A DNA stretch of 63,928 nt from Planctomycetaceae bacterium (GTDB lineage: Bacteria; Planctomycetota; Planctomycetia; Planctomycetales; Planctomycetaceae). The translations under genes and the position numbers were made by a program. Positions 44,955 through 53,467 of this stretch are shown here, piece after piece. The first letter of the stretch is position 1, and each line of letters begins with the position of its first letter. Under the pieces are notes generated by a model that was not told where the DNA came from, made no database searches, and saw only the letters and a program-made list of their open reading frames with translations. The stretch covers positions 1 to 63,928 of the forward strand of contig JAGQPX010000066.1 in assembly GCA_020426505.1 (NCBI GenBank), given 5' to 3'.

Positions 44955-45875
44955 CTACTCAGACGCGGGCGGCGTCGTGTCGTCGCCGTCGTCGGGAGTG
45001 GTCTCGTCTGACGACTCGGACGGAGCCGGCACTGTTTCCGGTTCGGGCGTGTCGTCGGTCGCGGGAGGCTCGAACGGGTTGGGGCTCTCGCCCTCGGTCG
45101 TCGGCTGATCGCCGTCGGGCACAACCGGCGGTGTGAACGGTTCGTCGCCGAGTTTCAGATCGCCGAGCGTTGATTCGAGGTCGCTCAGATCCAAGTCGGG
45201 AACCAGTGAACCGAGCGGATCGCTTCCGCCGGTCGGTCCGTCCTTGGGCAAAGGCATGTCGGCCGGTTGGGGATTCTGTTGATGGAACCATGCGTAGAAG
45301 TCCTGCGTGCCTCCCGTCTTCAGGGATTCAATGCGATCTTCCGCGAACTGCTTGAAGCGTGTCTCGGGAAACGCTTTCAAGAGGTTCTCATAAGCCGCGA
45401 GGGCGGGCTGTGTGTCGCCGTCGGAGCGTGACTCCAGCGTGACCGCGTACCCGTTCAGCGCCTGTTCGCGAATGACCGGCAGTGTGCCCGGTGACGTGAG
45501 TTCCTGATACGCCTCTTGTGCCTGTTCAAGTCGATCATTGCTGGCCGGACGATCAGAGATCGAGAGGCGGATGCCTTCCTGCAAGAACCCGTCGGCCGCT
45601 CGCAGGAGTGCCCACTCTCCGACCGTCGAACCCTCATGCGCCTCTGCGATGTTGGCGAAGTCTTCGGGGGAACTGCTGGCTGTCAGTTGAGCCCAACCGC
45701 TGCTCTGCTCGAAGTTCGACATCCGCGTCCAGTAGATCAGACCGGCTGCGACGAGAGCTATGACCACGGCAACCGAGAGAATCGTGTTCTGGTGCTCGTC
45801 GAGTTGTTGTGCCCAGTTCCCCAGGAGTTTGCTGAGGTCGTTCTCGGCGAGTTCGTGACGATGTTCGCTCTTCAT
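44955..45875 (-). CDS. Membrane-anchored TPR-like protein (YfgM-like)
   Basis: From ATG 45875 the 306-residue product has a cytoplasmic N-terminus, one membrane helix near 33-52 (TILSVAVVIALVAAGLIYW), a helical-repeat region (about 60-190) of TPR type including ALAAYENLLKAFPETRFKQF, and a ~100-residue acidic Pro/Asp/Thr-rich tail. Layout fits YfgM, the periplasmic ancillary factor of SecYEG, but the tail is lineage-specific. It is the last gene before repeat pair 2. Confidence 0.75.
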   Translation of the reverse strand: MKSEHRHELAENDLSKLLGNWAQQLDEHQNTILSVAVVIALVAAGLIYWTRMSNFEQSSGWAQLTASSSPEDFANIAEAHEGSTVGEWALLRAADGFLQEGIRLSISDRPASNDRLEQAQEAYQELTSPGTLPVIREQALNGYAVTLESRSDGDTQPALAAYENLLKAFPETRFKQFAEDRIESLKTGGTQDFYAWFHQQNPQPADMPLPKDGPTGGSDPLGSLVPDLDLSDLESTLGDLKLGDEPFTPPVVPDGDQPTTEGESPNPFEPPATDDTPEPETVPAPSESSDETTPDDGDDTTPPASE

Positions 45876-46128
45876 GGACGCTGCACCACCTTGTCCGCTC
45901 CCGCGGGTTATGCCATTCACATGAAACATCGGCAGGCGGGAGACCTGCGCGAGGCTGGCCGAACGCGCGAAACTGCGGCGTCTTTTCCGAGGCCGGGGCG
46001 AGTATAGGACAGCAGCCGGAAACCGGTCAAGACGGTGTCACCCAAGCAGTTGCGACGAGAGGGAACGGACTGTCAGTGCATGCATCAGCGAGTAAGGAAG
46101 GGGCGATGGGGGCGTGCCCGGGAGAAGA

Positions 46129-47892
46129 TCAGCGATCGCCGTGCCAGACGACTTTGGTCTTGGAGGCGAGGTCGTGCAGGGCCTTCTTCTCCGGATGGAA
46201 GGCGCACATCAGGAATCCCAAGCCAGCGGTAATGAGCGTGGAAAACGTAGTCACAAGTCGGATCGATGACTCGCGGAGCGACATCTTCTTGTTTGCCGAA
46301 GTTGAGACGATCAGACCAAAGGAGTCTTTGGCGATGGTTGTTCTCTGGGTCGTTGATTCAAGGACAGCAAAATACATCCAGTAGTTGTAAGTCAACCAAA
46401 TTGGTCCAATAAAGTAGATGACGAAATCGAGCCCCATCAGCAGGAACCCGGCCAAGGCCATACCATTCAACAGCCATGCGAACATCAGAATCCGTCGCTC
46501 TGCCGTAACGATGAAGCAAGAGAGGGGAAAAATCAACACGTCAACGATGTAAGCCAGCATGCGCACCCAGAAGCCGGCGGGCGTGTTGACTGCCATCTTC
46601 TGCACGAGGTCGAGGTACTGCTGACGGTAGTACGCCAACAGGCCGTTGGCTCGCATGAGGAAGACCAAAGGGAAGCCGGTCAGAATCAGCAGGGGAACGG
46701 CCACGACAAACGCCAGCGCGAATCGTATCGGAACGATGACTACGTAGAACAGCCAGCCGGACGGGTCCATGTCCATCGCTTCGAAGATCGATGTCATCAC
46801 GGACGAGGTGATGCCCATGAAGTGCACATTGAAGTACGGGTTCAGTCCGCCGCCGTATTCCTGAATGGCCCAGAAGATGCCACCGAACGGCAGGATGAAG
46901 GTCACCATCGCCAGGAACACCCAATAGATCGCCGGGGCGACATTCCTGCCAAACACTTTGACCATCTCCCACAGGATCCATGCCTTGTAGGTGTACTTGG
47001 CCGTCATGTGGACAATGGCCAACGGCAACACACACAACGGAAAGGCTCCGAGGATGCCGATCAGAATCTGGGTGACCGTGTAGTCCCCCTTCTGCAATCC
47101 CAGCCAACCGACAAAGGCAATCAATGGGGCAAAGGGAATCAGCATCACCGCCGGCCAGAAGATCGTCCGCATGCCGAGTGTGACACACTGGAAAAAGTCG
47201 AAGTGGATCCGATCCATCTTCTTCTCTCTGCTCAACGAAAAGTCGACGACTTTCATGGAGAGAAAGAAGAACCATCCCGGCAGACCCAGTGCGCACAGAA
47301 ACGTGCAGCAGCCCCAGAAGAACCGGGGCGGGCCGTTCGTGCTGTAGTCGTGCATGAAGTAACACGACCAGCAGAGCACGACGAAGATCGTCAGGTAGGA
47401 GCCCGTGCGGAGTGCGAGGCTTTTGTTCTTTTTCACAAACGCGAGTGATTCGGTCCACGCCGCCTTGTAGAACAACGCCGGGTCCGGACCTTTGCGGCTG
47501 CGTTTCTTCGCCTCGCGCTTGTCCATCTTGCCCATTGCCACGTTCATGCCGCAGCCGGGACAGACGTCGTTGTCCTCTTCGAGATCGGTCGCACAGTAGG
47601 GGCAGATGCGATTCTCGGTGTCCTCGGCCTGACCAAAGTCGAGGTTGGAGAAGAAGTCGGTCTCGCTACCGATCTTTGACTTGGCCTCGGCTTTCTTGCC
47701 CGAAGCCTTCGCCCCTTCGCGTTTGGCCGACTTCTCTGATGGCTTGGCAGCGGCTTGAGGCTTTGACTCCGTCTTCCCCCCCGGAACCTTGAGCATGGTC
47801 TGACAGTTAGGGCACTTGACGACCTTTCCCCGTGCCTTGTCCGGAGCTGTCAGCACTTTTTCACACCCACGGCAGCGAACTTTGACCGGCAT
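46129..47892 (-). CDS. RDD-family membrane protein with N-terminal zinc ribbons
   Basis: The 587-residue product begins with a zinc ribbon (CRGCEKVL...CPNCQTML), then a ~50-residue Lys/Ala/Ser linker and a second ribbon (CPYCATDL...CPGCGMNV). A multi-helix membrane part (about 160-560) ends in an RDD domain, with VRMLAYIVDVLIFPLSC and the final HDLASKTKVVWH. RDD proteins are small transporters or membrane adaptors of unclear role; the zinc-ribbon and linker are a planctomycete-style addition. Confidence 0.8.
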   Translation of the reverse strand: MPVKVRCRGCEKVLTAPDKARGKVVKCPNCQTMLKVPGGKTESKPQAAAKPSEKSAKREGAKASGKKAEAKSKIGSETDFFSNLDFGQAEDTENRICPYCATDLEEDNDVCPGCGMNVAMGKMDKREAKKRSRKGPDPALFYKAAWTESLAFVKKNKSLALRTGSYLTIFVVLCWSCYFMHDYSTNGPPRFFWGCCTFLCALGLPGWFFFLSMKVVDFSLSREKKMDRIHFDFFQCVTLGMRTIFWPAVMLIPFAPLIAFVGWLGLQKGDYTVTQILIGILGAFPLCVLPLAIVHMTAKYTYKAWILWEMVKVFGRNVAPAIYWVFLAMVTFILPFGGIFWAIQEYGGGLNPYFNVHFMGITSSVMTSIFEAMDMDPSGWLFYVVIVPIRFALAFVVAVPLLILTGFPLVFLMRANGLLAYYRQQYLDLVQKMAVNTPAGFWVRMLAYIVDVLIFPLSCFIVTAERRILMFAWLLNGMALAGFLLMGLDFVIYFIGPIWLTYNYWMYFAVLESTTQRTTIAKDSFGLIVSTSANKKMSLRESSIRLVTTFSTLITAGLGFLMCAFHPEKKALHDLASKTKVVWHGDR

Positions 47893-48006
47893 TCACAGCA
47901 CCTCGGGGCGGGACAGGGAAAGGGGTAGGAGAACACTAATGTATCCATCCCCGCGACGCATTGCACGTCAAGGAATGACAGAAGTCGATGAACGAGCGAT
48001 CTGCCG

Positions 48007-48612
48007 TCACGCGTCCCGGTACAGCCCGTGCTCCACGATGTAGTGCACGACCGGTCGCGGCGTGAGGAACCGCAGACTGCGTTCCGCTTTCGCTCGATCG
48101 CGAATGTCAGTCGCGGAGATGTCCACGCCCGGCATCTCGACGAAACGCACTCGGTCAGTCGCCTGCGACCCGAGTCGCTCGACATCGGCTCGCAGTTGTT
48201 GCTCGTCGAAGTCCCCTCGATTGACCGCGACCAGAGTCGCCAACTCCAAAATTCGCTGCGGCTCACGCCATGTCGGGAAGTCCGTCAATGAGTCCGCACC
48301 AATCAGCAGGAACAACTCGCGAGAATCATCCGCATCGACGAGATGCTGCAACGTGTCGACCGTGTAGCTCGGACCTTCGCGATCCACTTCAATGCGACTG
48401 ATCGAGAACTCCGGCATCCCGGCCAGCGCAAAGTCCAGCATGTTGATGCGGTCCTTCGCCGGGGTGATGCCATCCCCCTGCTTATGGGGCGGTACGCCCG
48501 CTGGCACGAACCACACCTCATCCAGCGCACACTGCTCCCGGCACTGCTCCGCGAGCAGCAGATGTCCATAGTGGACCGGATCAAAAGTGCCGCCGTAGAT
48601 GCCAAGTCGCAT
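48007..48612 (-). CDS. nadD: Nicotinate-nucleotide adenylyltransferase
   Basis: NadD adenylates nicotinate mononucleotide in NAD synthesis. The 201-residue product has the nucleotidyl-transfer motif YGGTFDPVHYGHLLLAEQ with the paired His residues, FVPAGVPPHKQ, LLIGADSLTDFPTW, and the C-terminal ISATDIRDRAK in place of ISSTxIR. Length is normal. The sulfatase gene upstream is separated by a hairpin repeat. Confidence 0.95.
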   Translation of the reverse strand: MRLGIYGGTFDPVHYGHLLLAEQCREQCALDEVWFVPAGVPPHKQGDGITPAKDRINMLDFALAGMPEFSISRIEVDREGPSYTVDTLQHLVDADDSRELFLLIGADSLTDFPTWREPQRILELATLVAVNRGDFDEQQLRADVERLGSQATDRVRFVEMPGVDISATDIRDRAKAERSLRFLTPRPVVHYIVEHGLYRDA

Positions 48613-48650
48613 GAGAGCTGAAGGTTCAGGGTTGAGAGTTGAATGGCAGC

Positions 48651-48705
48651 TTTTGAAATCTCAGATCTCCGATTTCAAATCTGACCATTGAGATCTAACA
48701 GCTGA
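48651..48705. repeat. A/T-rich palindromic repeat (GATTTCAAATCT type)
   Basis: TTTGAAATC and GATTTCAAA form a hairpin around TCAGATCTCC. Related words (TCAGATTTGA, GATTTGAAATC) occur at 55171-55207 inside a gene. It lies between nadD and the sulfatase. Confidence 0.6.
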
Positions 48706-48721
48706 AAACGAGAAACTCACA

Positions 48722-50167
48722 CTATCTCACAAAGTCGTCAATCTTTGGTCGTGAGATCTGAGCCGGTGGATACTCACGCTCATCCTCGTGACAGCCATCC
48801 ATGTAGGCCACCATCTCTCGCACAAGGGCATGGTGGTCTGCCGCGATGTTGGTTGTTTCACTGACATCCGCCTCCAGATCATACAACTCGACGGGTCCGT
48901 CGTCCCGTAACTGCACGGCCTTCCAACGGCCCATCCTCACGGCACGACCGATGCCGTCGCCGCGTCGATACTCCCAGTACATTCCCCGATGTTCGACCTG
49001 CGAGCCTTCGCCGACGAGCGTCGGCACGAGGGACAAGCCGTCGGTCACCTCCGGAGTGTCGGCACCAGCAATCTCGCAAAACGTCGGCAGTACATCCTGA
49101 AACCCGCAGATGTGATCGCTGACCGAATTCGGCGTTGTCTTGCCGGGCCAGTGCACGATAAACGGGACCCGCATCCCGCCCTCGTAAAACGTTCCTTTGT
49201 AGCCGCGCAGCGGCCCGTTCGCTTCGAAGAAGTCGGTCATCTTCGTCCAGCCGTTGTCCTTGCCGCCGTTTTGCCCACCGTTGTCGGAGGTGAAGATCAC
49301 GAGCGTGTTGTCCGCGATGTCCAACTCTTCGAGCAGCGATCGCACTTCGCCGACGTAGGCGTCCAAACGGCTGATCATCCCAGCCAGCGTCGTCAGTCCG
49401 TCTTCCGAGCCGATGTAACCCGGTCGCGGGTCCATGATGGCCACCTTCGGGAACTTCCCACGATACGGCTGCTCCCACTCCTCCGGCACGACCAACTCCA
49501 CGTGCGGGATGATGTACGGCAGATAGGCGAAGAACGGTCCATCAGCATTCTCACGAATGAAGCCGAGGGCCTGTGCGTGCAACTCGTCCTGCACATACTG
49601 ACCACGTTTTCCTCCATTGTTGCCGGGAAGCAAGTACTGCTCGTCGTTCAGTCTGACCCAGAACGGATAGTAGAAGTGAGCATGCACCTGCAGATACTGG
49701 CCGAACCACGTGTCGAACCCCTGCCGGCTCGGTTGGCCGGTCGTGCCGATGTATCCCAGCCCCCACTTGCCGAACCCGCCCGTTGCATAGCCTTGCTCTT
49801 TGAGCAACTCCGCGACCGTCACATCCTCCGGCAACAACAACTGGTCAAGATCATTCGCCCGCACCGCAGTGTGTCCCGTGTGCAAACCCTGCATCAACAC
49901 CGACCGGGAAGGCTGACAGACATGCGACCCGGCATACGCCTGCGTGAACCGCATCCCGTCACCCGCCAGCCGATCGATGTGCGGGGTGTTGATCTTCGTC
50001 TGCCCATAACACCCGAGCGCCCCGTACCCCAGATCATCCGCCATGATCAACACAATGTTTGGAGTATCTGCTGCAACTAATGAACCGCAGAGGACGCAGA
50101 GGGTCGCAGAGACGAGTACAACTCGCATCAGGCAGAGGAGCGTTACGGACTTATTCGCAACACTCAT
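48722..50167 (-). CDS. Type I sulfatase (arylsulfatase family)
   Basis: Sulfatases cleave sulfate esters using a formylglycine made from Cys. From ATG 50167 the 481-residue exported product has a signal (about 1-33), the metal site PNIVLIMADDLGYGALGCYG, the formylglycine site Cys84 in C-Q-P-S-R, KWGLGYIG, and TLVIFTSDNGG. It starts one base after the DinB stop with GGAG just upstream, so it is translated with DinB. The substrate is likely a sulfated sugar. Confidence 0.93.
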   Translation of the reverse strand: MSVANKSVTLLCLMRVVLVSATLCVLCGSLVAADTPNIVLIMADDLGYGALGCYGQTKINTPHIDRLAGDGMRFTQAYAGSHVCQPSRSVLMQGLHTGHTAVRANDLDQLLLPEDVTVAELLKEQGYATGGFGKWGLGYIGTTGQPSRQGFDTWFGQYLQVHAHFYYPFWVRLNDEQYLLPGNNGGKRGQYVQDELHAQALGFIRENADGPFFAYLPYIIPHVELVVPEEWEQPYRGKFPKVAIMDPRPGYIGSEDGLTTLAGMISRLDAYVGEVRSLLEELDIADNTLVIFTSDNGGQNGGKDNGWTKMTDFFEANGPLRGYKGTFYEGGMRVPFIVHWPGKTTPNSVSDHICGFQDVLPTFCEIAGADTPEVTDGLSLVPTLVGEGSQVEHRGMYWEYRRGDGIGRAVRMGRWKAVQLRDDGPVELYDLEADVSETTNIAADHHALVREMVAYMDGCHEDEREYPPAQISRPKIDDFVR

Positions 50168-50168
50168 T

Positions 50169-50678
50169 TCAGACTCCGCCTTCATCTGCTGAGGGACCAT
50201 ACAGCCCCGGCACCGGGATGTCATTGACTCGCAGGTAGACACACAGATGCGCCCGGTGATGGATGATGTGATTCAACACCCATGTTCGCAGGCACGCGAC
50301 GCGAGGCATCGACATCAACTCTTCGCCCAAACGCAACAGCCGCCACGGCGCATGCAGTGTTTCGTTATCGACTGTCTCTAGCAATTGACGTGCCTCAGCA
50401 ACGTTTGCATCAAACAGCGCGAGTACCGCATCGCGATTCGGCTCCGTGGGTGACTGATAGCGTTGACCCAGTTCCGGCTCCACGTCGAGTGAATCGTGGC
50501 AGATGGTCATCTCAACCCAACCGGGGAGGTCCGCCAGATGATTGGCCACCCAGCCGATCGGATTCGACTTCTCATGAATCCGCCAGTCCCATTTGTCGTC
50601 CGGCAGACGCTCCAGCACACGGCGCGTGCTCGCCATCTCCGCATCAAACTCCGGAAGAAGTGATTGTCCGATCGTCAT
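50169..50678 (-). CDS. DinB-family protein
   Basis: The 169-residue product is a four-helix bundle of the DinB/YfiT type, with a metal-binding His trio: VANHLADLPGW, LRTWVLNHIIHHRAHL near the C-terminus. Members are metal-dependent thiol-using enzymes or of unknown role. It starts the sulfatase operon on the minus strand; no thiol pathway gene is near. The link to sulfatase is by spacing only. Confidence 0.88.
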   Translation of the reverse strand: MTIGQSLLPEFDAEMASTRRVLERLPDDKWDWRIHEKSNPIGWVANHLADLPGWVEMTICHDSLDVEPELGQRYQSPTEPNRDAVLALFDANVAEARQLLETVDNETLHAPWRLLRLGEELMSMPRVACLRTWVLNHIIHHRAHLCVYLRVNDIPVPGLYGPSADEGGV

Positions 50679-50753
50679 TATTTATCTCCCGACAAACATC
50701 CCTCAAAGCCCACGGGCAACGCCCCATAGGCTAACCATGTTCATCTCATCCTC

Positions 50754-50993
50754 TCACAACAACAGATAGATCACCAGTTGCATGCCGAGTGCGATCGACG
50801 CACCGACTTTGAGGTTCGCGCCACTTCTGCCTTCACTGGTTGGGCCAGTTGTCTCACTGCGGGGGAGTGACAGCACCCAAAGCAGTACCGCGGCCAACAG
50901 TGCCAGGAAGATCACCCGCACCATCGGTAGGGGAACGAGCACCAGCAGATCGCGAATGCTGGCACCGATCTGATGCAGGGGCGTCGTCGTCAT
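50754..50993 (-). CDS. Small two-helix membrane protein coupled to the symporter
   Basis: The 79-residue product has two membrane helices, about residues 15-42 (LVPLPMVRVIFLALLAAVLL) and 62-79 (VGASIALGMQLVIYLLL), joined by a polar loop. Its ATG overlaps the stop of the symporter gene by four bases, so it is translated together with it. It may be a small subunit that aids or tunes the transporter. I do not recognise a named family. Confidence 0.7.
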   Translation of the reverse strand: MTTTPLHQIGASIRDLLVLVPLPMVRVIFLALLAAVLLWVLSLPRSETTGPTSEGRSGANLKVGASIALGMQLVIYLLL

Positions 50994-52594
50994 GCGGGCA
51001 CCTCGCTCGTTTCACGTTTGAACTGACCAAACACGTAACGCGTCTTCTCTTTCGGTTCGGGCTTTGTGAGGAAGCTGATGATCACGATCAGCGCCACCGT
51101 TAATGCGAATGCCCACACCGAGAAGTACAGGAACGGCTCACTCACTTCGAACAGCGGTGCCCATCCGAGCCAGTCGAGGATCGGCTGTTGTGTCAGAGCG
51201 AACAGCGAGATCGAGAACATCACGCCCGCGATGAATCCGATGAAAGCTGCAATCCCGGTCGCCCGTCGCCAGAAGACGCCGCACAACAGGATCGCGAGTG
51301 CAGGCCCCTGAAAAAACGCCATCAGCGTCTGAAAGATCGCATAGAGGCCCGACTCCTCACTCAGCAACGTGAGCAGCAGCGCGAACGCGATGGCCCACGC
51401 CAGCAGGACGCCCGTTGTCACACGCCCGATCGTCAACAGTCGCCGCTCGTCTGCGTTCCGGTTGATGAACCGTTTGTAGATGTCGATCGCGAGAATGGTC
51501 GCAGCCGAGTTGAGGTATGAATCGATGCTCGACATGAGGGCCGCAATGAACGCTGCCACGAAGAGACCTCGCAATCCGACCGGTAGCAGCGTGGAGACGA
51601 GCATCGGATACGCCTGATCGCCGTCCGCGAGTTCTGGGAACTTCACGACGGCAATCAGTCCCGGCACCGCGATAATGATCGGGATCAGATTCTTCAACAC
51701 GGCTCCCCACACGTATGACGCCTTCGCTGCAAACTCATTCTCCGCTCCGAGAGATCGCTGCACGATCGCCTGATTCCCGATCCAGTAGGCGGGGGAGAGA
51801 ATGAGCGCGAGGCCAAACAGAATACCGGGCCACGGAAAAGGGGAGTCGCTGTCCGCCGGGAGAATGAGTTGTGTCTGCTCCGGGTCCGGCATCTGTGCCC
51901 GCAGGCCTTCGATGCCGCCAATCTCATACAGGCCGAGTCCGGTCACCAGCAGGCAACCACTGATCATCACCGCACACTGGATCGCATCGGTATACACCAC
52001 CGCCGCGAGTCCACCCGTCAGCGTGTAGAAACCGACGAGTGCTGCTGTCACCAGCACGCACGCCAACTCGTTCCAACCAAACAGGGCCGACATCATCTTC
52101 GCGGATGCGAGCAGCATGATGCCCAGGTTACACGCCATGAAGATCAGCCAGCAGACCGCCAGTGCCGTCCGCACGCCTGCGTTGTATCGCCGTTCCATGA
52201 ACTCCGGCACCGTGTAGATCCCGGTCCGATAGAAGAACGGCACAAACACAAACGCCGCGATGATCATCGCCGGCACACAGCCGATCCACTCGAAGTTCGC
52301 CACCGCCATCCCATGCGTGTACGCAGCCCCGCCGACTCCGATGATGTCGGTTCCGCCAATGTCGGTCGCGACGAGTGACATCCCAATCGCCCACCACGGC
52401 AACCGCCGCCCACCGAGAAAGTAGTCGGTCCCCGTCTTGATGCGCCGCCCGATCGCCACCCCAATCCAAACCGTCCCCACAAGGTACAGCAGAATGATCG
52501 CATAATCAGGAGTGGTGAGGGTGTCTTTCAACGTTGTCGATTCCACAATTCGGTCGTTTAGCCGCGACCAACGGGAGCGATCCCAGTCGATCAC
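50990..52594 (-). CDS. Sodium:solute symporter (SSS family)
   Basis: SSS proteins import sugars, acids or other solutes with Na+. The 534-residue product has about 13-14 membrane helices, with TDYFLGGRRLPWWAIGMSL (typical first core motif), the inner-core MERRYNAGVRTAL, and FVAAFIAALMSSIDSYLNSAATI (helix 8 Na2-site region). The start is GTG 52594; a shorter start at GTG 52543 is possible. Beside sulfatase genes such carriers usually import released sugars. Confidence 0.9.
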   Translation of the reverse strand: MIDWDRSRWSRLNDRIVESTTLKDTLTTPDYAIILLYLVGTVWIGVAIGRRIKTGTDYFLGGRRLPWWAIGMSLVATDIGGTDIIGVGGAAYTHGMAVANFEWIGCVPAMIIAAFVFVPFFYRTGIYTVPEFMERRYNAGVRTALAVCWLIFMACNLGIMLLASAKMMSALFGWNELACVLVTAALVGFYTLTGGLAAVVYTDAIQCAVMISGCLLVTGLGLYEIGGIEGLRAQMPDPEQTQLILPADSDSPFPWPGILFGLALILSPAYWIGNQAIVQRSLGAENEFAAKASYVWGAVLKNLIPIIIAVPGLIAVVKFPELADGDQAYPMLVSTLLPVGLRGLFVAAFIAALMSSIDSYLNSAATILAIDIYKRFINRNADERRLLTIGRVTTGVLLAWAIAFALLLTLLSEESGLYAIFQTLMAFFQGPALAILLCGVFWRRATGIAAFIGFIAGVMFSISLFALTQQPILDWLGWAPLFEVSEPFLYFSVWAFALTVALIVIISFLTKPEPKEKTRYVFGQFKRETSEVPA

Positions 52595-52633
52595 GATCGC
52601 ACCGACACATCACATCACATCGGCAGCTGATTC

Positions 52634-53467
52634 TCAATTGACAAGGTAACCGTTCACCCACATGTCGACTTCCGAAACGTCTTTCGCTGCTGTTGTGGCT
52701 CTCAACGTCAAACGGGTTCGGAAGTCGTCCGTCAACTTCGACACTGACGGGATGATGCTCACTCGATACTGTGTGGAGTGATCGTCGACGAACTCGTCAA
52801 TCTGGATTGTGCCGACGTCCATATCCGTGGTTGCGGTGAGGCTGCTAAGCGGAACCAGCGGCCAGACTAAAAACGACATCGGTCTGGCCTCTCGAACGTC
52901 CGAGCGTGTAAGGCTGTACTCCTCGTAGTATGATCTCAAGCGAAGCGCTCGTCGTGACGTGCCGGTCACCTGCCAGCCCGGATGAGTTCCGGGGTGACCA
53001 TCGATGTTTGTGGGAATCAGAGGCCACTTGTGAGTGCGAAGTTGATCACGGATCGACGGATTCCTTGGCGTCAGATTGAACCGGAACTCGACGTCGGCTG
53101 AGCCGCCAGCGGGGACCGTGAGCGACTGCGGCCGAATGGTGCAGCTACAGAAATTCCTGAAGTCCCCAATCTCGACGTCCTCACTTGTCGAATTCCTCAG
53201 GGTAACCGTCCACGGAAAGAAATTCGTCTCCCAGACTTCTCCAAAGTCCAGTTCGGATTCATCAACGATCAATCCGGCATTTGGGACTTCTGCAGGTTGA
53301 CTCTCTGGGGTCACGGACAAGTCGACAGGATGTTCGACCTCCGATGGAATCTCAGTCGAGTAAAGACTGTAAGCACCCCAACTGAATGCGCACAGGATTG
53401 CGATCACGATGACCCGATAGGCAACATATCGTTGCATTCGAGAGTGCAGGAATTGATCAACATTCAT
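52634..53467 (-). CDS. Membrane-anchored DUF1573 protein
   Basis: The 277-residue product has an uncleaved membrane helix near 14-35, then a DUF1573 (ASPM/Hydin-like, Ig-fold) domain with ESELDFGEVWETNFFPWTVTLRN and the Cys pair FCSCTI, repeated once in weaker form. DUF1573 proteins are envelope proteins of unknown role. Its start overlaps the stop of the PhoD-like gene by four bases. Confidence 0.8.
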   Translation of the reverse strand: MNVDQFLHSRMQRYVAYRVIVIAILCAFSWGAYSLYSTEIPSEVEHPVDLSVTPESQPAEVPNAGLIVDESELDFGEVWETNFFPWTVTLRNSTSEDVEIGDFRNFCSCTIRPQSLTVPAGGSADVEFRFNLTPRNPSIRDQLRTHKWPLIPTNIDGHPGTHPGWQVTGTSRRALRLRSYYEEYSLTRSDVREARPMSFLVWPLVPLSSLTATTDMDVGTIQIDEFVDDHSTQYRVSIIPSVSKLTDDFRTRLTLRATTAAKDVSEVDMWVNGYLVN

